64,000 nucleotides of DNA from Streptomyces sp. TRM70350 (GTDB lineage: Bacteria; Actinomycetota; Actinomycetes; Streptomycetales; Streptomycetaceae). Under the pieces are notes generated by a model that had not been told where the DNA came from, did no database searches, and was given only the letters and a program-made list of their open reading frames with translations. Shown piece after piece: positions 7,838-16,329 of this stretch. The stretch is taken from contig NZ_JAHUXH010000009.1 in NCBI RefSeq assembly GCF_019219825.1, positions 124,001-188,000 of the forward strand, given 5' to 3'. The position numbers were made by a program, and so were the translations under genes. How positions within the stretch are numbered: the first letter of the stretch is position 1; the number at the start of each line of letters is the position of its first letter.

Positions 7838-9198
7838 GGGGCGACCTGCCCGTCGTACTGCTTGCGGGCCGCGTGGCTCACCCGGATCAGCAAGGCCACG
7901 ATCGCCCAGTTGGTGACCACCGAGGAGCCGCCCTGCGCCAGAAACGGCATTGCCATGCCGGTCAGCGGGATCAGGCCGGTCACCCCGCCCGCGATGACGA
8001 AGACCTGCAGCGCCACGATCGAGGCGAGGCCCACCGCGAGCAGCCGCCCGAAGGGCTCGCGCAGGGCGAGGCCCGCCCGGTAGCCGCGCTCCACCAGCAG
8101 GCCGTACAGCAGGAAGATCGCGGAGAGGCCCGCCAGGCCCAGCTCCTCGCCCGCGGTCGCCAGGATGAAGTCCGACTTGGTGGCGAAGCCGATGAGGATG
8201 GAGTGGCCGAGGCCCAGGCCGGTGCCGAGCACGCCGCCCGCGGCGAACGCGAACAGCGACTGGGCGAGCTGGTTGGGGCCCAGGCCCGCCTCGATGGACG
8301 CGAACGGGTGCAGCCAGTCCTGGATCCGCGCGGCCACGTGCGGCTCCGTCCGGCCGACGGCGACCGCGCCCAGCGTCGCCAGCAGCAGGCCGACGGCGAT
8401 CCAGCCGGTGCGGCCGGTGGCGACGTACAGCATGACGACGAACAGGCCGAAGAACAGCAGCGAGGTGCCGAGGTCGCGTTCCAGGATCAGTACGCCGACG
8501 CTGACCAGCCAGATGGCGACGACCGGGCCGAGGACGCGACCGGTGGGCAGCTGAAGCCGCCAGATGCGGCGGCCGGCGTAGGCGAGCGCGTTGCGGTTCG
8601 CGGCCAGGTACGCGGCGAAGAACACCGCCAGCAGCACCTTCGCGAACTCGCCCGGCTGGATGGAGAATCCGGCGATCCGGATCCAGATCCGGGCGCCGTT
8701 CACGGCCGGGAAGAAGATCGGCAGGGTGAGCAGGACCAGCGCCGCGGCGACGCACACGTACGCGTACCGCTGGAGCACCCGGTGGTCGCGCAGGGCGGCG
8801 ACGACATACGCGAACAGGGTGATGCCCAGTGCCGACCAGACGAGCTGGGCGGGAGCCGCCCGGTCGTCCGGCGTCTCCAGGTCCAGCCGGTAGATCAGCA
8901 CCAGGCCCAGTCCGTTGAGCAGCACGCCGATGGGCAGCAGCAGCGGGTCGGCGTAGGCGGCACGCAGGCGGACCGCGAGATGCGCGAGCAGCGCGAGGAC
9001 GCCCAGCCCGGCGCCGTAGCCCACCGCGCCGGGCGGGACGGCGCCGGTCCTGGCGAGGCCGACAGCGCAGTAGCCGTACACCGACAGGAGCACGGCTACG
9101 ACGATGAGAGCCAGTTCGATGCCACGGCGACGGGGGAGACGGACCGTGGGAGCGGGGGTGTCCGCTGCCACGGTGGTTCCGGTTCCGGCCTTCGTCAT
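7834..9198 (-). CDS. FtsW/RodA/SpoVE-family SEDS glycosyltransferase
   Basis: 454-residue polytopic membrane protein of the SEDS family, which polymerises lipid II into glycan strands with a partner class B PBP. About ten to twelve hydrophobic segments are visible. Signature regions include GFSIQPGEFAKVLLAVFFA (residues ~180-200), LERDLGTSLLFFGLFVVML and ATKSDFILATAGEELGL in the C-terminal half. It is the first gene of a two-gene unit with the downstream PBP (4-bp overlap). Start ATG 9198, just after a charged cytosolic tail. Confidence 0.93.
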   Translation of the reverse strand: MTKAGTGTTVAADTPAPTVRLPRRRGIELALIVVAVLLSVYGYCAVGLARTGAVPPGAVGYGAGLGVLALLAHLAVRLRAAYADPLLLPIGVLLNGLGLVLIYRLDLETPDDRAAPAQLVWSALGITLFAYVVAALRDHRVLQRYAYVCVAAALVLLTLPIFFPAVNGARIWIRIAGFSIQPGEFAKVLLAVFFAAYLAANRNALAYAGRRIWRLQLPTGRVLGPVVAIWLVSVGVLILERDLGTSLLFFGLFVVMLYVATGRTGWIAVGLLLATLGAVAVGRTEPHVAARIQDWLHPFASIEAGLGPNQLAQSLFAFAAGGVLGTGLGLGHSILIGFATKSDFILATAGEELGLAGLSAIFLLYGLLVERGYRAGLALREPFGRLLAVGLASIVALQVFVIAGGVTGLIPLTGMAMPFLAQGGSSVVTNWAIVALLIRVSHAARKQYDGQVAP

Positions 9199-9241
9199 GT
9201 CCGGAACTTACCCAAATGGTGCGGCTTGTGTGCCGTGGACT

Positions 9242-10297
9242 TCAGCACCAGCGCGGCGACGGTCCGAGGTTGTTGATGTAGCGGGCGGCGCCCCAGGCCC
9301 AGGTGCCGCGGCCCTTGAGGAGGTACCAGAGGGGGTTGCCCTGCACGCGCTGGCCCGGCGCCTTGCAGAAGATGTTCACGACGTCGCCCCGTTGGACCCT
9401 GCCGATGGCCCGGCTGCGCTGGGTGGGCGACGAGCGCAGCAGCAGGGAGCCGGCGGTGACGACGCCCCGGTAGTCGGCGCGGCCGCCCCCGTCGCCGCCG
9501 AGGTCGCCGTCGAAGTCGGCCCAGTCCCCTTCGCCGCCGAAGTCGTCGTTGAAGTCGTTCCAGTCGCCGTCGCCGCCGAAGTCGCCGAATTCGCCGTGGT
9601 TCCCGCCGCCGTTGCCGCCGAAGCCGCCCTGGTTTCCGTTGCCCCGGTTGCCGCCGAAGTTGTCCCGGTCGCCGTTGCCCCCGTTGCCGCCGAAGTTGTC
9701 CCGGTCGCCGTTGCCCCCGTTGCCGCCGAAGCCGCCCTGGTTTCCGTTGCCCCCGTTGCCGCCGAAGTTGTGGTCGCCGTTGCCGCCCCGGTGGCCGTTC
9801 CCGGCGAAGACGTCGACGTCGCCCGCGAAGACGTCGACGCCGCCGTTGCCGTTGCCGCCGAAGTTGTTCCGGCCGCCGTTGCCGCCGAAGTTGTCCCGGT
9901 GGCCGTTCCCGGCGAAGACGTCGACGTCGCCGTTGCCCGCGAAGACGTCGACGCCCCCGTTGCCGCCGAAGTTGTCGTGATGGCCGCCGATGCCCGGAAC
10001 GGGAACGGGGACGGGGACGGGGACGGCACCGACACCGGTGCCTGGAACGGGAACGGGGACGGGAACGGTACCGGTGCCTGGAACGGGGACGGGAACGGCA
10101 CCGGTGCCGGACTCGCCGCCGGGGGCGGGAACGGCGCCGGTACCGGTGCCGGACTCGCCGCCGGGGGCGGGGGCGGTGCCGGAGCCGGATTCGCCCCAGA
10201 TGGCACCGGCGAAGGCCGGGGAGATCGCCATCGCGGTGGCCAGGGCACCTGCGACCGCCGTCATGGCGAGACGGGTGCGGGGAGAGCGCAGGGACAT
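9242..10297 (-). CDS. Secreted Gly/Asn-rich repeat protein with C-terminal SH3-like domain
   Basis: 351-residue exported protein. Residues 1-30 are a signal peptide ending AFA. Residues ~35-105 are Pro/Val/Gly repeats (PVPVPGTG units). Residues ~105-265 are imperfect repeats of FGGNGG, GNGD(R)DNFGGNGG and VDVFAGNG type. The last ~75 residues (YRGVVTAGSLLLRSSP ... GRVQRGDVVNIFCKA ... WYLLKGRGTWAWGAARYI) resemble a bacterial SH3 domain, which often binds peptidoglycan. It lies just downstream of the FtsW gene's promoter region, on the same strand. A cell-wall or spore-surface role is inference. The repeat DNA is likely to vary between strains. Confidence 0.8.
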   Translation of the reverse strand: MSLRSPRTRLAMTAVAGALATAMAISPAFAGAIWGESGSGTAPAPGGESGTGTGAVPAPGGESGTGAVPVPVPGTGTVPVPVPVPGTGVGAVPVPVPVPVPGIGGHHDNFGGNGGVDVFAGNGDVDVFAGNGHRDNFGGNGGRNNFGGNGNGGVDVFAGDVDVFAGNGHRGGNGDHNFGGNGGNGNQGGFGGNGGNGDRDNFGGNGGNGDRDNFGGNRGNGNQGGFGGNGGGNHGEFGDFGGDGDWNDFNDDFGGEGDWADFDGDLGGDGGGRADYRGVVTAGSLLLRSSPTQRSRAIGRVQRGDVVNIFCKAPGQRVQGNPLWYLLKGRGTWAWGAARYINNLGPSPRWC

Positions 10298-10395
10298 GGG
10301 AGAACCTCCCGTGAGAGGGCGGGGCGAAGCTGACTAATCGCCACACTAGGAGCGCACTTCGCAAGGCGCCCGTCGCAGTGCGCCATCAGGGAGGG

Positions 10396-11667
10396 TCACT
10401 CCCGGTCCGCCGTATGCCCGTCCGGTGGAGCCTGAGGAAGCGTCAACCGCGCCACCGCCCCGCCGCCCGGCGCGTTGCGGAACTCCAGGCGGGCGCCCAG
10501 CACCTCCGCCTGGCCCAGCGCGATGGTCAGGCCGAGGCCGTGCCCCTTCACCCCGCCCTCGGTGCGGAACCGCTGCGGACCGTGCTCCACCAGGTACTCC
10601 GGATAGCCCGCCCCGTGATCCCGCACGGTCACCACGGGCCCGTCCACCGTCACGACGACGGGCGGCCGCCCGTGCTTGTGCGCGTTGGCGACGAGGTTGC
10701 CGAGCACCCGCTCCAGCCGCCGCCGGTCGGTCTCCACGCGCGTATCCCGCACGACCCGCACCGAGGTGTTCGTCCCCGACGCCCGGACGACCCGCTCGGC
10801 CAGCGCGCCCAGCTCCTCGGTGTCCAGGTCCAGCCGCTCCCGCCCGGTGTCCAGCCGGGAGATCTCCAGCAGGTCCTCGGTGAGCGTGCGCAGCGCGGCC
10901 ACCCGGTCGCGGACCAGCTCCGTCGGGCGCCCCGGCGGCAGCAGCTCCGCCGCCGCGTGCAGGCCGGTCAGCGGGGTGCGCAGCTCGTGCGCCACGTCCG
11001 CGGTGAACCGCTGCTCGGCGAGCAGCTTGCCCTGCAGCGAGGCGGCCATGGAGTCCAGCGCGGCGGCGACCGCGGCCACCTCGTCCTGCGGCCGCGTCCG
11101 GTCCCGGGCACGCGGGTCGTTCACGCGCGCGTCCAGGTCGCCCGCGCTGATCCGCCGGGCGACCCGCGCCGTGGTGTGCAGCCGCCGCGTCACCCGGGTC
11201 ACCGCGAACGCCCCCACCAGCACCGTCGCCCCGATCGCCAGCGCCGACGACCAGCCGATCGCCCGGTCCAGGCCGTCGATGGTGCGGGCCTGCTGGGAGT
11301 AGTCGACGGCCACCGCGAGGGCCCGGCCGCCGTCGGCGGGGCCCGCCGCCCACATCGTGGGCCGGCCCTCGTGCTCGTCGACCATCGTGCCGCGTTCCCC
11401 GGCCGCCGCGAGGGAGCGCAGTGGCGCGGGCAGCCCCTCGGGGTCGACGCCCGCGCCCGGCGTCAGGGGGTCCCCGGCCTCGTACGCCGTCGTCGCGTCC
11501 TGAAGGCGGGCCAGTGCCAGGTCGCGGGCCTGGCCGACGGTCTGGTTGGTCACCGAGACATGGACCAGGACGCCGAGCAGCGCGGCCAGGGCGCAGCACA
11601 TCACCGTGATGAAGACGGCGGCCTTCACCGCGAGGGTGCCGGACCAGCGCGGCAGCGTGAGCCTCAT
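10396..11667 (-). CDS. Membrane sensor histidine kinase (no adjacent response regulator)
   Basis: 423-residue sensor kinase. Two membrane segments (residues ~14-38 and ~138-160) flank an extracellular sensor of about 100 residues. A HAMP linker follows (~160-212), then the H-box FTADVAHELRTPL with phospho-acceptor His227, the N-box NLVANAHKHG, and G-boxes VRDHGAGYP and GHGLGLTIA. Start ATG 11667 overlaps the lipoprotein stop (ATGA). No receiver-domain gene lies on either side, unlike the related sigE-cseABC layout where lipoprotein, regulator and kinase are adjacent. It may phosphorylate a distant regulator. Confidence 0.9.
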   Translation of the reverse strand: MRLTLPRWSGTLAVKAAVFITVMCCALAALLGVLVHVSVTNQTVGQARDLALARLQDATTAYEAGDPLTPGAGVDPEGLPAPLRSLAAAGERGTMVDEHEGRPTMWAAGPADGGRALAVAVDYSQQARTIDGLDRAIGWSSALAIGATVLVGAFAVTRVTRRLHTTARVARRISAGDLDARVNDPRARDRTRPQDEVAAVAAALDSMAASLQGKLLAEQRFTADVAHELRTPLTGLHAAAELLPPGRPTELVRDRVAALRTLTEDLLEISRLDTGRERLDLDTEELGALAERVVRASGTNTSVRVVRDTRVETDRRRLERVLGNLVANAHKHGRPPVVVTVDGPVVTVRDHGAGYPEYLVEHGPQRFRTEGGVKGHGLGLTIALGQAEVLGARLEFRNAPGGGAVARLTLPQAPPDGHTADRE

Positions 11668-12401
11668 CGGGGGCTCGCGGAGGGCGTGCGGGACGGGCGG
11701 TGCGGATCCGGCCGCTTGCCGGTGCGCAGCATCTCGTCGTGGGTGAGCAGCATCGCGCCCTGGTCGGTGTCCCAGCTCCACTGGAGGCGGTACTGGTAGC
11801 CGGGGACCTCGGACGGCGCCCACAGGATCACCGACTGCCCGGCGATCTCGATCCCGGTCAGGGCGTCGTCGTAGGCCATGACCTGCACCAGCCGGTGCTT
11901 GTCGACGGTGTAGACGCGCACGGCGGTCATCTCGCCGGGCAGCAGCCGGAACCCCAGCGTCATCTCGGGCCGTCCGTCGCCGGTCAGGTCCCGGAAGTAC
12001 GGCTCCAGGACCGGGCACCGGGTCCGGTCCCCGGCCCCGTCGCATTCCTCCATCCGGTGTTTCGTCTCGCGGTACGCCGCCTTGGACCCCTCGTAGTCGC
12101 CGGGGCGCCGGGCGATCTCCGCGCGCACGACCGCCACCGGGTCCACCTTGCGGATGTCGTCACCGGGCACCTCCACGCCCTTGACGACCTGGACGTCCAC
12201 CTCGCCGATCTCGAAGGCCGGGCTGGACGCCGGCGGCAGCTCGGGCCACAGCCGGGCCGGGCCGACCGCGGTCGGGGTCGGCCCCGCGCCGCGCAGCTCG
12301 CCCGCGTCGCCGCAGGCCGTCGCGGTCACCGAGAGCAGCGCGAGGGCGGTGACGGCGCGGACGCGGGCGCGGGTGATGAGCGGCGCAAAGCGGCGGGGCA
12401 C
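11664..12401 (-). CDS. Putative lipoprotein coupled to the histidine kinase
   Basis: 245 residues from GTG 12401, chosen because AGGAG lies directly upstream at the right spacing; a longer version from ATG 12437 is possible. A signal sequence ends in LSVTATAC, a plausible lipobox. The mature part has the beta-rich block DLTGDGRPEMTLGFRLLPG and LVQVMAYDDALTGIEIAGQSVILWAP, and Cys pairs near CDGAGDRTRC. Its stop overlaps the kinase start, so it is made with the kinase and may tune its signal, as CseA does for CseC (analogy only). Two tandem 17-bp repeats lie 30 bp upstream. Confidence 0.8.
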   Translation of the reverse strand: MPRRFAPLITRARVRAVTALALLSVTATACGDAGELRGAGPTPTAVGPARLWPELPPASSPAFEIGEVDVQVVKGVEVPGDDIRKVDPVAVVRAEIARRPGDYEGSKAAYRETKHRMEECDGAGDRTRCPVLEPYFRDLTGDGRPEMTLGFRLLPGEMTAVRVYTVDKHRLVQVMAYDDALTGIEIAGQSVILWAPSEVPGYQYRLQWSWDTDQGAMLLTHDEMLRTGKRPDPHRPSRTPSASPR

Positions 12402-12430
12402 GGAGCTCCTGTGGTTCGGGACGGTCGGCC

Positions 12431-12464
12431 CGTACACCTTATTCGTGCGTACACCTTATTCGTG
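12431..12464. repeat. Perfect tandem duplication of a 17-bp promoter sequence
   Basis: CGTACACCTTATTCGTG occurs twice head to tail (12431-12447 and 12448-12464). Read on the minus strand, each copy contains TAAGGT, a good Streptomyces -10 hexamer, about 30-60 bp ahead of the lipoprotein GTG. The repeat could be two overlapping -10 elements or a duplicated regulator site for the lipoprotein-kinase unit. Confidence 0.8.
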
Positions 12465-12511
12465 AGGAAGTCCTTTTTGCGCACGAAGCGCCCGGCGGGG
12501 GACGCCTCCCC

Positions 12512-13018
12512 CTACTCCGCGAGCTCCTCCAGTAACCGCACGGTCGGCAGCCCGGTCCGCAGATACTCCACGAACAGCTCGTTGTGCAGCGCCCACGGTG
12601 AGCGGCGGGCGCGGATCAGCCGGATCGCCGCCTCGGCGGAGCGGCCCCGGCGGACCAGGGCGTGCGCGATCACCAGGCCGGAGCGGTTGTAGCCGTGGTA
12701 GCAGCGGACCAGTACCCGGCGGCCCCGGTCCAGCGCGTCGCAGGCGGCCTCGGCCAGCCGGATCACCCCGGCCAGCTGGGTGCCGTCGAGCGGGCCGTCC
12801 GGGATGGGCCAGACCTGGTGGTCGACGCCCGGGTCGGGGCCGTGGCCGGGCAGCCGCAGGAGGGTCTGCACAAGATCGAACTCGCCGCGGACGACGGCGA
12901 ACTCCAGTTGCCCCGAATGGCCTTTGAACTCGTGCCCGCCCATCCACAGGCCGGGCACGATCTCGTTCCACGGCATGTCCGGGGCCGGTACGTCGGGTTG
13001 CCTCCTGCGGGTACGCAA
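12512..13018 (-). CDS. Tyrosine/dual-specificity protein phosphatase
   Basis: 168-residue phosphatase. The Cys-based P-loop reads VRCYHGYNRSGLV, matching C-X5-R with Cys and Arg in place, and an upstream Asp-rich loop (WPIPDGPL) can supply the general acid. The family hydrolyses phosphotyrosine or phosphoserine/threonine. I use TTG 13018, which is preceded by GGGGAGG; an internal ATG at 12976 (MPWNEIVPGLW) has a weaker site. It is upstream of the lipoprotein-kinase pair on the same strand, but the tandem promoter repeat separates them. Confidence 0.82.
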   Translation of the reverse strand: MRTRRRQPDVPAPDMPWNEIVPGLWMGGHEFKGHSGQLEFAVVRGEFDLVQTLLRLPGHGPDPGVDHQVWPIPDGPLDGTQLAGVIRLAEAACDALDRGRRVLVRCYHGYNRSGLVIAHALVRRGRSAEAAIRLIRARRSPWALHNELFVEYLRTGLPTVRLLEELAE

Positions 13019-13129
13019 CGCGCCTCCCCAACCGCCACGCGGGCGGGCCCGTCCCAGCTCCTCTCAAAGGTATCTGGGTTCTTGCCCCTGGAGCACCCCG
13101 CCTGTTCCCATGGTCATGAGGTGATGTGC

Positions 13130-13936
13130 ATGAGCGGACTGCGCGTCGTCCCGACCTGGCAACACGGTCGGGAACGGCTGTACGTCTGCCTCACGGACGG
13201 CAGGGACATCGCCTGGTACGACCGTGAGGCGGCCCGGGTCAACCTGCTGAGCGAGGACCGCAGAGACGACGTCCTGGACGCCCTCCGCCCCTTCCTCACC
13301 GGCCCGGTCACGGTCGGCCCGCCCCCGGTCCCGACCCCCGCGGAACTGGCCCGGCTGAGCCTGCACCCCGACGACGACCTGGCCCCCAACCGGCCCGGCG
13401 AGGCCCTCCTGGTCGCCCTGGACCGGGACCCCGGCGGGCCCGTGCCCCGGCTCCGCGCCGACCCCCGGCGCCGGGCGCTGGAGGCCGAGCAGGTGGTGGG
13501 GGAGGCGCTGGACCGGATGGACGGCGCGGGCTGGCACGCCCTGCACTCGATCCCGCTGCCCGGCGGCGACCGCGTCCACCACCTGGTGATCGGCCCCGGT
13601 GGCCTGTTCGCCGTGCACGCCCTGTACGCCCGTAAGCAGCGGGTCGTGATAGCCGACCCGATGGTCGCGCTGGGGCGGCGGGAGGGGCGCCCGCTGCTGC
13701 GCCGGGTCCGCGCGGAGGCCGACCGCGCCTCGTACGCCCTGACCGCCGAGGTCCACCCCGTCCTCGCCCTGGTCGGCCCGTCCCGCGTCTCGGTCCCCGG
13801 CCCGGTCCGCGAGGTCCGCATCCTCCTCGACACGGACCTCGACGCCCTCGCCCGCCTGGGCGGCGTCCTCAAACCGGCGGACGTGGAGGCCCTGCACGTG
13901 ATGGCACGGGACCGGAACACGTGGGCGAGGGTGTGA
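13130..13936 (+). CDS. NERD-domain-like protein
   Basis: 268 residues. The C-terminal half (residues ~125-240) resembles the nuclease-related NERD fold: WHALHSIPLPGGDRVHHLVIGPGGLFAVHAL with a following basic strand. The usual catalytic-type lysine in DxK is replaced by HALYARK, so nuclease activity is doubtful. The N-terminus (RVVPTWQHGRERLYVCLTDGRDIAWYD) is a conserved Streptomyces segment. ATG 13130 is preferred because AGGTGA lies 6 bases upstream; ATG 13124 is the alternative. It diverges from the phosphatase gene. Function unknown. Confidence 0.75.
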   Translation: MSGLRVVPTWQHGRERLYVCLTDGRDIAWYDREAARVNLLSEDRRDDVLDALRPFLTGPVTVGPPPVPTPAELARLSLHPDDDLAPNRPGEALLVALDRDPGGPVPRLRADPRRRALEAEQVVGEALDRMDGAGWHALHSIPLPGGDRVHHLVIGPGGLFAVHALYARKQRVVIADPMVALGRREGRPLLRRVRAEADRASYALTAEVHPVLALVGPSRVSVPGPVREVRILLDTDLDALARLGGVLKPADVEALHVMARDRNTWARV

Positions 13937-13943
13937 GCCCACC

Positions 13944-14290
13944 TACACGAAGGCGGCCGACGTCAACCGTGACCGGCGCCCGCCTGTGGGGCGGCATCCA
14001 CTTCCGGGCCAGCGAGGAGGTGGGGGCGTCGTACACGGCGGCCGAGACGAAGGCGTGCCACACGTTCTGCTCGGCCGCGTGCCGCTGGGCGTCGCCGTTG
14101 CTCGTGGCGACGGCGATCTCGTTCCGGTCGAGATCACCCGGGCCGGGGCGGCGGGCGCCGGGGCCCGGTCCGGGGCGGCGACGGTGGTGGCCGTGGGGGC
14201 GCCGAGGGTGAGTGTGGCGGTCAGGCCGACGACGAGCGCGCGGCGGCGGAGGGTACGGGGGCGGGGGGTTTCCCTGCGCGTTCCTTGCTG
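13944..14290 (-). pseudogene. Decayed gene for a small secreted protein
   Basis: On the minus strand, one frame encodes a signal-peptide-like segment (LRRRALVVGLTATLTLGAPT then a small-residue cleavage region) ending near RVISTG. A second frame continues with RNEIAVATSNGDAQRHAAEQ and NVWHAFVSAAVYDAPTSSLA, which reads like a real folded domain. The join is near 14130, so a one-base frameshift is needed. No ATG/GTG/TTG sits at the expected distance after AAGGAA (~14280), so the start is also lost. This explains the 383-bp space between the NERD-like gene and ligD. A sequencing error is the alternative. Confidence 0.5.
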
Positions 14291-14319
14291 TGAGGTGCCC
14301 GCTGGACGGGCGCTGCGGC

Positions 14320-15201
14320 TCACGGCAGTGGACTGGCCCGCCCCTCGTCGAGCAGGGGGGCCAGCACATCGCCGTAGTCCTGCACGCGCGGGGCGATGTC
14401 CGTCGCCAGGAAGGTGAGTTGGCCGGCGTCTCGGCAGGCCTCGACCTCCTCCCAGGTCACCGGCGCCGAAACGGTCGGCGTCGCCCGCGCCCGCAGGGTG
14501 TACGGAGTCGCCGTCGTCTTGCGCGCGGCGTTCTGACTCCAGTCGACGAACACCTTGCCGGGCCGCAGACTGCGCGTCATGCGGTGTACGACCAGTCGGG
14601 GCATCGCCCGTTCCGCCTCCACCGCGAGCCCCTTGGCGTACTCCGTCACCTGATCGGACGGCGTGGGCCGGACCGCCGCGAGCAGATGCAGCCCCTTCGA
14701 ACCGGACGTCTTCGGGTACGCCTCGATCCCGTCCCGCGCCAGCCGCTCCCGCAGCCACAGCGCGACCCGGCAGCAGTGCACGACGGTCGCGGGCGAGCCC
14801 GGGTCGAGGTCGAAGACCAGCCGGTCCGCGACCTCCGGCGCCGAGATCAGCCACTGATGGGTGTGGAACTCGGTCACCAGGTTCGCCGCCCACATCAGAC
14901 TCGCCAGGTCCTGCACCAGCACCATCCGGGCCGGGCCCTCCGACCGCGGCACCTCGGCGGTGGTGACCCACTCGGGCGTACCCGGCGGCACGTTCTTGGT
15001 GAAGAACACCTGCCCGTCGGGGCCGTCCGGGTAGCGCAGGAAGGACACCGGCCGATCCCGCAGATGGGGCAGGATTACGTCGGCGGTCGTCGCGTAGTAG
15101 TGCAGCAACTCGCCCTTGGTGAAGCCGGTCGCCGGATGCAGCACCTTCTCCAGATTGCTGAGCGCGACCCGTCGCCCCTCCACCTCTGTGATCGGCGTCA
15201 T
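14320..15201 (-). CDS. ligD: NHEJ primase-polymerase domain protein (LigD polymerase)
   Basis: 293-residue stand-alone polymerase/primase domain of bacterial LigD, which fills gaps and adds nucleotides during non-homologous end joining with Ku. Conserved motifs are visible: LSNLEKVLHPATGFTKGELL at the N-terminus, the metal-binding DLDP (VFDLDPGS), SGSKGLHLL, and VFVDWSQN near residue 240. Ligase and phosphoesterase domains are absent, so, as in other Streptomyces, the ligase must be a separate gene. It diverges from ku across 71 bp. Start ATG 15201. Confidence 0.95.
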   Translation of the reverse strand: MTPITEVEGRRVALSNLEKVLHPATGFTKGELLHYYATTADVILPHLRDRPVSFLRYPDGPDGQVFFTKNVPPGTPEWVTTAEVPRSEGPARMVLVQDLASLMWAANLVTEFHTHQWLISAPEVADRLVFDLDPGSPATVVHCCRVALWLRERLARDGIEAYPKTSGSKGLHLLAAVRPTPSDQVTEYAKGLAVEAERAMPRLVVHRMTRSLRPGKVFVDWSQNAARKTTATPYTLRARATPTVSAPVTWEEVEACRDAGQLTFLATDIAPRVQDYGDVLAPLLDEGRASPLP

Positions 15202-15208
15202 ACGATGA

Positions 15209-15240
15209 GAATCACACGAAAATGACGGGAATCGTACGAA
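15209..15240. promoter_or_regulatory. Direct repeats in the ligD-ku promoter
   Basis: GAATCACACGAA (15209-15220) and GAATCGTACGAA (15229-15240) are 12-mers with 10 matches, spaced 20 bp start to start (two helical turns). They fill the short divergent promoter. Spacing suits two regulator protomers on one DNA face. No known regulator motif was recognised. Confidence 0.45.
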
Positions 15241-15272
15241 CTCTGCTGATACCGCCTCGAAAGGTGCTGAAT

Positions 15273-16271
15273 GTGCGATCCATATGGAACGGCGCCATCT
15301 CGTTCGGCCTGGTCAGCATCCCGATCAAGCTGGTGAACGCCACCGAGAGCCACTCGATCTCGTTCCGCCAGATCCACACCGAGGACGGTGGCAGGATCCG
15401 CTATCGCAAGTTCTGCGAGCTGGAGGACCGCGAGGTCAGCGGGGCGGAGATCGGCAAGGGGTACGAGGACGCGGACGGCACGATCATCCCGATCACGGAC
15501 GAGGATCTGGCCCACCTTCCCCTCCCGACCGCCAAGACGATCGAGATCGTGGCCTTCGTGCCGGGAGACCGGATCGACCCGCTCCAGATGGACGCGGCGT
15601 ACTACCTCGCGGCCAGCGGCGCCCCCGCCGCCAAGCCGTACACACTGCTGCGCGAGGCGCTCAAGCGGAGCAACAAGGTCGCCATCGCCAAGTTCGCGCT
15701 GCGCGGCCGGGAGCGGCTGGGCATGCTGCGGGTGGTCGGCGACGCCATCGCCATGCACGGGCTGCTGTGGCCGGACGAGGTCCGCGCGCCCGAGGGCGTC
15801 GCGCCCGACACCAACGTCACCGTCCGCGACAAGGAACTCGATCTCGCGGACGCCCTGATGGACACCCTCGGCGAGGTCGACCTGGAGGATCTGCACGACG
15901 AGTACCGCGAGGCCGTCGAGGAGGTCATCGCCGCCAAGGCGGCCGGGGAGGCACCCCCCGAGGCTCCCGCACCCGCGGCGGGCGGCAAGGTGCTCGACCT
16001 GATGGCGGCCCTGGAGAGCAGCGTCCGCGCGGCCCGGGAGTCCCGCGGCGAGGCCCCGGCCGAGGAGGCCGAGGTCCGCCCGCTCGCCCAGCGCAAGACC
16101 AGCCGCGCGGCCCCCAAGGAGCCGGCCGGCAAGAAGTCCACGGCGAAGAAGACGGCCGCGAAGAAGACGGCGTCCAAGTCGACGCAGGGGACGAAGAAGA
16201 CGGCGGCCTCGAAGAGCACGGCGAAGAAGTCGACGACGAAGAAGACGGCGTCGCGCAAGCGTTCGGCCTGA
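15273..16271 (+). CDS. ku: DNA end-binding protein Ku
   Basis: 332-residue bacterial Ku, a homodimeric ring that binds DNA double-strand ends and recruits LigD. The N-terminus (RSIWNGAISFGLVSIPIKL) and the segments KFCELEDREV, YYLAASG and KVAIAKFALRGRERL are diagnostic. The core ends near residue 260 and is followed by an acidic linker and a ~70-residue Lys/Ala/Thr tail with repeated KKTA units, a DNA-binding extension seen in actinobacterial Ku. I start at GTG 15273 because AAAGG lies at the right distance and conservation begins there. Confidence 0.96.
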   Translation: MRSIWNGAISFGLVSIPIKLVNATESHSISFRQIHTEDGGRIRYRKFCELEDREVSGAEIGKGYEDADGTIIPITDEDLAHLPLPTAKTIEIVAFVPGDRIDPLQMDAAYYLAASGAPAAKPYTLLREALKRSNKVAIAKFALRGRERLGMLRVVGDAIAMHGLLWPDEVRAPEGVAPDTNVTVRDKELDLADALMDTLGEVDLEDLHDEYREAVEEVIAAKAAGEAPPEAPAPAAGGKVLDLMAALESSVRAARESRGEAPAEEAEVRPLAQRKTSRAAPKEPAGKKSTAKKTAAKKTASKSTQGTKKTAASKSTAKKSTTKKTASRKRSA

Positions 16272-16329
16272 CCGAGGCCGTCTGAGCTGACGTGGCCATA
16301 GGGTCCGTGGACGCGGGTACCACACTGTC

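Noticed and set aside
9549..10250. Array-like repeats that look like a CRISPR
   Set aside because: Units vary in length and are in frame with a secreted protein; no fixed-length spacers and no cas genes.
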